DNA from: Nepenthes gracilis
Taxonomy: Eukaryota; Streptophyta; Magnoliopsida; Caryophyllales; Nepenthaceae
Direction: 5' to 3'
Assembly (NCBI GenBank): GCA_033239525.1
Contig: BSYO01000035.1
Location: 9,366,627-9,430,626 of the forward strand
Length of the DNA stretch: 64,000 nucleotides
A program made the position numbers and the translations under genes. The notes under the pieces are model-generated. The model made no database searches, was not told where the DNA came from, and worked only from the letters and a program-made list of their open reading frames with translations. Each line of letters starts with the position of its first letter. The first letter of the stretch is position 1. Of this stretch, positions 57,812 through 64,000 are shown in pieces.

Positions 57812-60800
57812 CTAGCGAATCAAGAAGGATCTATCCACCCCTCTGGGAGTATCAAGATTGGCCTTCAACTTGTTGCGGATGACATTAGTAATATGAGAAT
57901 ATAAGAGGGTGGTTTCCTTGGCAGGAGAACTTTGAAAGATGCGGTTGTTGCGCTCATTCCAGATAAAATAGACCGTGGCTATAAGGGTAAGACATTTAAA
58001 TTGGGCTAGCAAATTTTTTTCCTTTCCATTTCTTTGCAGCCCAAAGAATGTTCTGGGACCACTCAGGATAAGGCCAGTGGATACCTACCCGTCGCCGGAT
58101 TATGTGCCATAAGGAATACGAATAGGGGCAGGAGAAAAAAAAGGTAATCATGGTCTTCATTCCCCATATTACAAAATGTGCATTTGGTAGAAAGATTTGG
58201 GATGCCACGAATATGGTCAAGAGTATTAAGTCTACATCTGATGGCTAACCAAAGGGTGAAAGCATGGGCGGGAATATGGGAGGGACCCTAGACCAGTGTG
58301 GCTCAGGTCATTTTTGCCTTTGGAGGATGGAAGAGGTAGTAGGCAGAATGGGTCAAAAATTGCCCATCAGTTGAGGCCGTCCAACGGACAAAGTCCTTAA
58401 TCTAAGTATTAGGGAGATAGGGGGGCATGTTCTCCATAAAATGGGATACTTCCATATCAAACAGGTTTGGCCAGTCCCAACAGTCACCCCGAATAATATC
58501 TTTGTCCTTTGCGTCCCAAGGCAATCCTGAGACCAGTCGGGTCCGATCAGTACTCATATCACATAGAGGGCCTAAAGGATGCTAGTTGTCAAGCCACAGA
58601 AAGGTATTGGTGCCATCCCCAATAGAGTATTTCATATGAAGGCGCATGAAAGAACATAACTTCATAATTTTTTTCCAACACCAAGACTCTAAGTCGGTAC
58701 TTTTAAGGTCCAAATATATCGATTCTTAATCCTGTGCACATGAATCCATAAAAGATGCTAGTTGTCAAGCCACAGAAAGGTATTGGTGCCATCCCCAATA
58801 GAGTATTTCGTATGAAGGCGCATGAAAGAACATAACTTCATAATTTTTTTCCAACACCAAGACTCTAAGTCCGGTACTTTTAAGGTCCAAATACATCGAT
58901 CCTTAATCCTGTGCACATGAATCCATAAAGACCACATTGAGCCAAAGTCCTTAGTAATAATGCGCCATAGCAGCTTGTAGATCAAAGCTTTGTTTTGGGC
59001 CTGCAAGTTTTTTAACCTTAGGCTGCCTTTGCTCTTTGGATAGCATATGTTGGCCCATATAACCTTAGCAGTTGCCTTCCCATCAATAATACCATGCCAC
59101 AGAAATCTGCAAATGTAACCTTCGATGATTTTAAGAACAGACTTGGGCAGAATGAACATGGAAGCCCAGTATAAGTGGATGGACGAAAGAATAGATGAGA
59201 TAAGTTGAAGATGCCCTCCAAACGATAGCCACCGATTCTTCCAGGTTGAGATCCGCTGAATGACTTTTTCGATGAGAGGCTTGCAATCCGAGACTGAGAG
59301 TCTAAAAGTGATCAGCGGGACCCCCAAGTATTTCATGGGTAATTTGCCTTTTTTAAAGCCCAACATGCCGGAGATTTTCTTTTGAAGGTCAGTATCCTCT
59401 GTGCAGATAAAGATCTCATTTTTATTTTTGTTTGTAGACACGCCAGATACAAGCAGGAACTCCTCGAGGCATTCCTGGAGAATTCGGATTGAGTTTACAT
59501 AAGCTCTGGAGAAAAGTAGTAAATCGTCCGTAAAAGCAAGCATAACAATTCAAGTATCTTCACATCGCCAATGAAACTTGAACATCTCATTACGTCTGGT
59601 CTTCACCTCAATAATATCATTCAACACTTCCATGACGAGCACAAACAAGTAAGAGGATATAGAGTCACCCTGTCGTAGACCCTTACCACATTTGAAAAAA
59701 TTGACCGATTCCCCATTAATATTAATCGAGAAGAAAGGGGTGGTAATGCATTGGCAGATCCACTCAATGATTTGAGGAGGAAATCCCATCAGGATTAATA
59801 TGTTGATGATAAAGTCCCAATGGATGGAATCGTAAGTTTTCATGAGATCAATCTTCATTGCACAACGAGGGGGACCATGGCCCAAATGATATTTGTGTAG
59901 AAGCTCCTGGGCCAGGAGAATATTGTCACTAATCTGATGACCTCCAACAAAGGTCGTTCGGTAGGTGTCCACCAAGTGAGGAAGGGTCATCTTAAGGCGG
60001 TTAGCAATGATGTTCGAGATTGCCTTGTAGATGACATTACAATAGGAGATGGGCTTGTAGTCAGTCACCGAGCAAGGAGTTTAAACTTTGGGATAAGGCT
60101 GATGATGGTAGTGTTGATATATTTGAGAAGCTTGCTGTGATGAAAGAAATCACGAATAGCTTCAATCACAGATTGGCCAACAATTTTCCATACATCCTTA
60201 AAGAACTTTGAAGAGAAACCATCAGGCCCAGGGGCACGGAAATCAACTACTGAGAATATTGCCTTCTTGAACTCCTCTTCACTGACCGGGGCAGTGAGCG
60301 GAGAGATTAAGGATTTCGGGACGGTGCGAAGAATTTACGGGCGAATCTAGTTGGCGTCGGCCGATCCTTGTGGGCATCCAGATCATAAACCGCGTTTAAA
60401 GTAATCAACAATAAGCTTATGGACCTCCTCAATCCCAGAGGTAGGGGTTCCATTCTCTTTAAGTAAGAAGGATATCCTATTCTTTGCCATTTCCATTAAT
60501 AGTCCGAAAAAAAAATTTGATGCATTAATCCCCTTCTGAGAGCCACTTTATTTTAGCTTTTTGCTTAATAAGGTCAATTTCCTTTGCCATAGCAAGGTAA
60601 TAGGATTCCCGGCAAGCTTGCTCCTCGCGACAGGAAACCCTAGGAGTAGGTTTCCTAGCCTGAAAATCCTCTAATGCCTTACTGGTTTTTGCTACCTCAT
60701 CATGAACATCACCAACATGATCATTTAGGGTCTTTAGGGTGCGTTTCACATTTTTCAGTTTTGTGATTAACTAAAACATGGGGTTACTGGGAGTCTCATT

Positions 60801-61638
60801 AGTCCAGGCCTCCCTGACAACATTGAGAAAATTTGGGCTATTGGTGAGGAAGTTATTGAAATGAAACAAATCCCTTTTGCAGTGGTACTATCAGCAGGGC
60901 GCAAAATGCACGGGGAATGATATGAGAGCCTAACAAGCAAGAAGAGCGCTTCCACCCTCCCATACTTACCGAGCCAATTTCCATTGGAAACCACTCTGTC
61001 TAACTTTTTGAATATACAGATAGAGGGGTCCCTGTCGTCGTTCTAAGTATAAAACATCCCCTCATGGCAAACATCTTCAAGGTCGCAATCCCTAAGGCAC
61101 TTATCAAGGTCCAAGGAACTCCTGATATGCTAGATTCCCCCCAACCCCTCCGATTGAGATCAGATAGCGTTGAAGTCACCAAGTGCAGCCCATGGAAGGT
61201 CCAGGGCAAGGTCACTGGTTTTTCGAAGGCTTTCCAGAGAGCACATTTTTGTACTTCCGAGTTGGCTCCGTATACAAAAGACAGAATACAACGTTGATTG
61301 TCCTCTTTGACCACCACATTGGTATGAATGACCTGGTCCTCAATGGAGAGGATGTTAACATCCACAAAATTAGGGTCCTACCCCACCTAGATTCTACCCT
61401 TAGAAGAGTTCGAGTAGTTCATAGACCAAGTCCAGTGAGGCCTAATATTGCCAGCAATAGAAGCAAAATTGCGAATCTCAACTTTTGTTTTCACCAATCC
61501 CACAATATTACATTTGTAGGAGCTAATGAGGTTATGTACTTCATTGGCTTTGATTTTACCACTAAGCCCTCTAACATTCTAACATGCAATATTGATCATT
61601 GGAAGGGGGGTCTGGGGAGTAGTTCTTTTAGGCCCCAT
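57812..61638 (-). pseudogene. LINE ORF2: endonuclease, reverse transcriptase, zf-RVT end
   Basis: The start is near 61638 (MGPKRTTPQTPLPM). The endonuclease follows: NIAC, stop, NVRGLSGKIK, then IVGLVKTK (catalytic Glu replaced by Lys), SFVYGAN near 61260. A linker RQKAKIKWL-like helix ends 60749-60525 (LIKQKAKIKWLSEGD). RT at 60068-59550 has YKPISYCNVIYKAISNIIAN, QISDNILLAQELLHKY, KTYDSIHWDF and GLRQGDSIS. A 261-codon frame at 59543-58758 holds FTDDLLLFSR (the FADD motif with Thr), LGVPL and the thumb. The end shows CTFCNMGNEDHDYLFFSCP near 58160 and VYFIWNERNNRIF, stopping at 57812. It is broken by several stops, shifts and a 176-bp duplication. Confidence 0.92.
58578..58929 (-). repeat. 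176-bp tandem duplication inside LINE ORF2
   Basis: GATGCTAGTTGTCAAGCCAC starts at 58578 and 58754, and the copies match through GTGCACATGAATCCATAAA with a handful of substitutions. The unit is not a multiple of three, so it shifts the frame between RT and the Cys-rich end. Confidence 0.95.
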
Positions 61639-61750
61639 GGAAGTTGTTTGGAATGGTTTCGCTTTTTGTATAATGTTGAATATTATATTGTGCTGTTAGA
61701 GCAAATACTTGATGTCGATTAAAAAATAAATTAAGTTTAACTTTATCATG

Positions 61751-61887
61751 TGAAAAATATTCATATAATATTACTTTAAAGTCATTAATTGATTTTTATC
61801 CAACCTCTCAATTTGAAAATTAGGAATCTAATATTGAGTAATATTTATGTTAAAAATTGGGGTCGTGACAACTAATGGTATCAGAGC
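61751..61887 (+). promoter_or_regulatory. LTR end and tRNA-Met-type primer-binding site
   Basis: GGTCGTGACA ends at 61870, followed by ACTAA and TGGTATCAGAGC at 61876-61887, a perfect match to the usual initiator-tRNA-Met site. It marks the 3' border of a plus-oriented gypsy 5' LTR, most of which lies left of the LINE. Confidence 0.75.
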
Positions 61888-62699
61888 ATATTGTAAAAGG
61901 ACATGTCTTAAGTTCTTTTAGAGAATCTAAATTTTGTGAATTGAGGCATGATGGATACCAAAATGTCTGGAAGTAATAGGAATGAAGGATCCAAAGGAGA
62001 GAATGAGCACCTTGGGTTTCCTTCAAGGAAGGCGAAAGTGCCATAACACAACCTTGTTCCCAATGAAATAGTCACAGACCAGGATCACTAACTAAAAATA
62101 ATAAATTAACAATTCAATCTCATGATAGCATTAAAAGCAAAGATGAGTTCCTCAAACATAGGAGTTAAGTTATGAACACCCAGTATATTATATGTCCAAA
62201 CTTAGCTAAAAGGGCATCAGAAATAAACATTGTTTCCATTCTATAAATAAATGCTTAAAAATACCAAGTCTATCAAACTTCTTGGAATTCCTCAACCTCC
62301 ACTATACTTTGCTAGAACCCTCATAACTAAACCCATTACATGCCTGCGCTAATCTAAAATGAAAAGGATATGAGTTGAATGATCACCAAGTAGCATCCAT
62401 ATAATAAAAAATAATAAATTGTAAAATTAATAAACTCAAAAATTTTAAGCAACAAAGGTAATATGATATGATAATAGAAATTATTACATTAGTTTTTAAA
62501 ATATACAGCTCAAATGCAAACCTAAATATGAATGTAGAGTGACTTCATCCCAATGATAATCTATCAATTAGGTTCCAATGAATCCAAGATCATCAATAAT
62601 ATGAATTGCTTCAAATTTTGATACAATAAATGTCTCATCACAACTTATCATGGTATCAAAATGTCAAAAGACTCTTTTCAATTCCTATTCTACTACAGG
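61888..62699 (+). pseudogene. Gypsy leader and degraded gag start
   Basis: Near 61953 a short frame reads DTKMSGSNRNEGSKGENEHL, then a stop, with the polar composition seen at the start of plant gypsy Gag. From about 62200 to 62699 I see only AT-rich sequence. The element is cut at 62700 by the CACTA transposon and nothing of pol is in the window. Confidence 0.4.
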
Positions 62700-62723
62700 C
62701 ACTACAAAAAAAATTAATATTTA

Positions 62724-62812
62724 GTGACAAAAAATTAGTGACAAATATATTTTTGTCACTAATAGTAATCAATATTTATAATTTAGTGACAAAAATATTA
62801 TTTTGTCACTAA
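62724..62812. repeat. Subterminal AGTGACAAA / TTTGTCACT repeats
   Basis: Five to six copies in both orientations form potential hairpins next to the CACTA end. Confidence 0.8.
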
Positions 62813-63127
62813 AAGTTTAAAATTAGATAAATAATAATTTATGAATAATAAAATAATTAATACTAAGTAATAAAAATAAGAGTGATAAAAATATATTATT
62901 ATTAATTATAAAAATATATCCTAATACTTAAAAATATTAAAAAAAAAGTTATAATTTACTTATTTAATTATTATTTTAAAATTTTAAATATTAAAAAAAT
63001 TTACTAAATACCATTTTAATTGTTTGGAAATTGAAAATGTTATCTGCCCGATTTAACTCTCCGGAAGATTCCACGAATCGCCATTATCCACGTGGCTGTT
63101 TTTTTTTATTTTTAAAAAAAAAGTAAC

Positions 63128-63441
63128 ATGCAACCGTTGGATGAAAAGGCATCCAACGGCCGCAGGCAAAGGAGGCAAGGTAAACCCTCGTCTCGTTCTT
63201 CTTCTCATTTTGCTCTTCCTCTTCCTCTCTCTTTCAAAGATCGTTCATCACAGTCTCTTCCTCTCTTCCTCTTCTCGCACTTCATTTGCCGATTGTCGCC
63301 ATCCGCCAGCTTGTCGGTACTTCTATAGCCGTTGTCGTCGCCGAGAAAGAGAGCTACATTGCCATGGCCGTTATATCTGATCGTTGTTGTCCATCGACAC
63401 TATTTGGAGTTGTCGTCACTGTTCATCGTCATCGCAGCGGG
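63128..63441 (+). other. Probable 5' exon of the CACTA transcript
   Basis: After an AT-rich subterminal region the sequence turns GC/CT-rich: CCGTTGGAT/ATCCAACGG (9-bp perfect stem, 63131-63158), then CTTCTTCTC and CGTCGTCGCC-type words, ending at GCAGCGG before GTAAGAA (donor at 63442). The pattern is like the first exon or leader of plant transposon transcripts. Overlapping frames of 66-79 codons show no domain; a coding start is not assignable. Confidence 0.4.
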
Positions 63442-64000
63442 TAAGAAATCTCTTCAATTTCTTGAAACAATGTAAATCTACCTTATAATTGTTAAAATAT
63501 AATGATTTGTTGGTTAAATTTTTTGAATCTCAAATTATAAATAAGATTTAGTTTTACATTAAAATATTTTTCACTTATTAGGCGTCACTATCGTCATCAC
63601 TTATTAGACGAATCTTTGCTAAATCTTGGCTAACAATCAAGAGTTAGTTGTGAGGAGGTTCAGCAAGCTTGCAAAATATGGCTAACAATCATTTGACCGT
63701 ATCTTCAGAAATCCGATTGACTAATGGCTAAATACATTAGTCAAGTAAACAAATCATTTATTTGTTTTACTTATGTGTCGCCATGCTGTTGAAATCGACT
63801 CCAAAATTTGAAGTCGGAACTGGAGCCGTTGTGAAGCCGACTCAAGCCGTGTCTGGATCTGCGAAAATCAGGCAAGTGTTCCTCTACGGTCATTTCTCCT
63901 CTGTTTGTAAGTGAATCCTGTCTACTAACATTCCTTCTCAAATTGCAAGTGAATTTACTCTATTGTCATTCTACTCAAATTTGAAGTTGATTCCTGATAA
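63442..64000 (+). other. Intron-like sequence to the window end
   Basis: AT-rich sequence after a GTAAGAA donor. A second CT/GC-richer patch with a possible donor occurs near 63830-63880. No protein similarity was seen. Confidence 0.3.

Larger units (their letters stand above)
55956..61741 (-). mobile_element. L1-type LINE with ORF2
   Basis: A minus-strand LINE of 5.8 kb lies between TTTATCATG at 55947-55955 and at 61742-61750, a perfect 9-bp duplication. It holds an ORF2 (endonuclease, RT, Cys-rich end) at 61638-57812, a 1.86-kb GT-rich 3' region, the shared terminal stem-loop and an A-rich tail. Only about 100 bp lie upstream of ORF2, so ORF1 is missing and the copy is 5' truncated. Confidence 0.8.
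62700..64000 (+). mobile_element. CACTA (En/Spm-type) transposon, 5' end only
   Basis: The element starts with CACTACAAAAAAAA, the terminal motif of CACTA elements, preceded by AGG (possible 3-bp duplication). Subterminal sites follow at once: AGTGACAAA and its reverse complement TTTGTCACT alternate at about 62724-62812, where the transposase binds in this superfamily. The other end is not in the window, so the element is at least 1.3 kb. Confidence 0.8.

Overview
This window looks like plant nuclear DNA (probably a dicot) from a repeat-dominated region, such as pericentromeric or other gene-poor chromatin. The evidence is Ty3/gypsy and Ty1/copia polyproteins, L1-type LINEs with a DUF4283-like ORF1, a CACTA transposon end, tRNA-Met-type primer sites and exons of an exportin-1 gene of plant type. 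It is AT-rich. I found no intact host gene, no rRNA gene, no true tRNA gene and no CRISPR array. Nearly all open reading frames are pieces of decayed transposable elements or translations of LTRs.

Layout, left to right. (1) 1-24813: an old plus-strand Ty3/gypsy element (here G1). Its gag, protease, RT and RNase H pieces lie at 3330-3475, 5505-5641, 8311-9729 and 15919-17274. They are split by a solo LTR (3476-5504), a second LTR-like insertion full of internal repeats (5642-8305), a minus-strand ORF1-only LINE (9730-15905) that carries another LINE inside it (11062-14067), and a minus-strand gypsy element G2 (17275-24813). Target-site duplications support the first four insertions. (2) 24814-33942: an LTR fragment, then a block with inverted and tandem repeats, a three-exon fragment of exportin 1 (28329-28853), a possible AP-1 gamma-adaptin exon, a MITE-like foldback element, and a 5'-truncated LINE tail (31656-32841) packed with TGACGTGG octamers. 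(3) 33943-49413: a minus-strand Ty1/copia element with 393/394-bp LTRs, interrupted by a young minus-strand gypsy element G3 (35155-44380) whose LTRs are nearly identical. (4) 49414-61870: decayed plus-strand gypsy pol (G4), its PPT and LTR, then a minus-strand LINE carrying ORF2 (55956-61741) inserted in LTR-like sequence that ends at a PBS (61876). (5) 62700 to the window end: the 5' part of a CACTA (En/Spm-type) transposon.

The elements interact as parasites of one another. Four LINE copies of different coding content (ORF1 only twice, ORF2, and no ORF) share one 3' terminal stem-loop and a short A-rich tail. This suggests that one reverse transcriptase recognises the tail and moves them all; a 30-bp orphan copy of the tail with a perfect 16-bp duplication fits that view. 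G3, and probably LTR insertion D, look like passengers mobilised by autonomous gypsy relatives outside the window. The most novel items are the intron-containing exportin-1 capture, the same-strand array of bZIP-like TGACGTGG sites in a LINE tail, and the covarying 3' hairpin.
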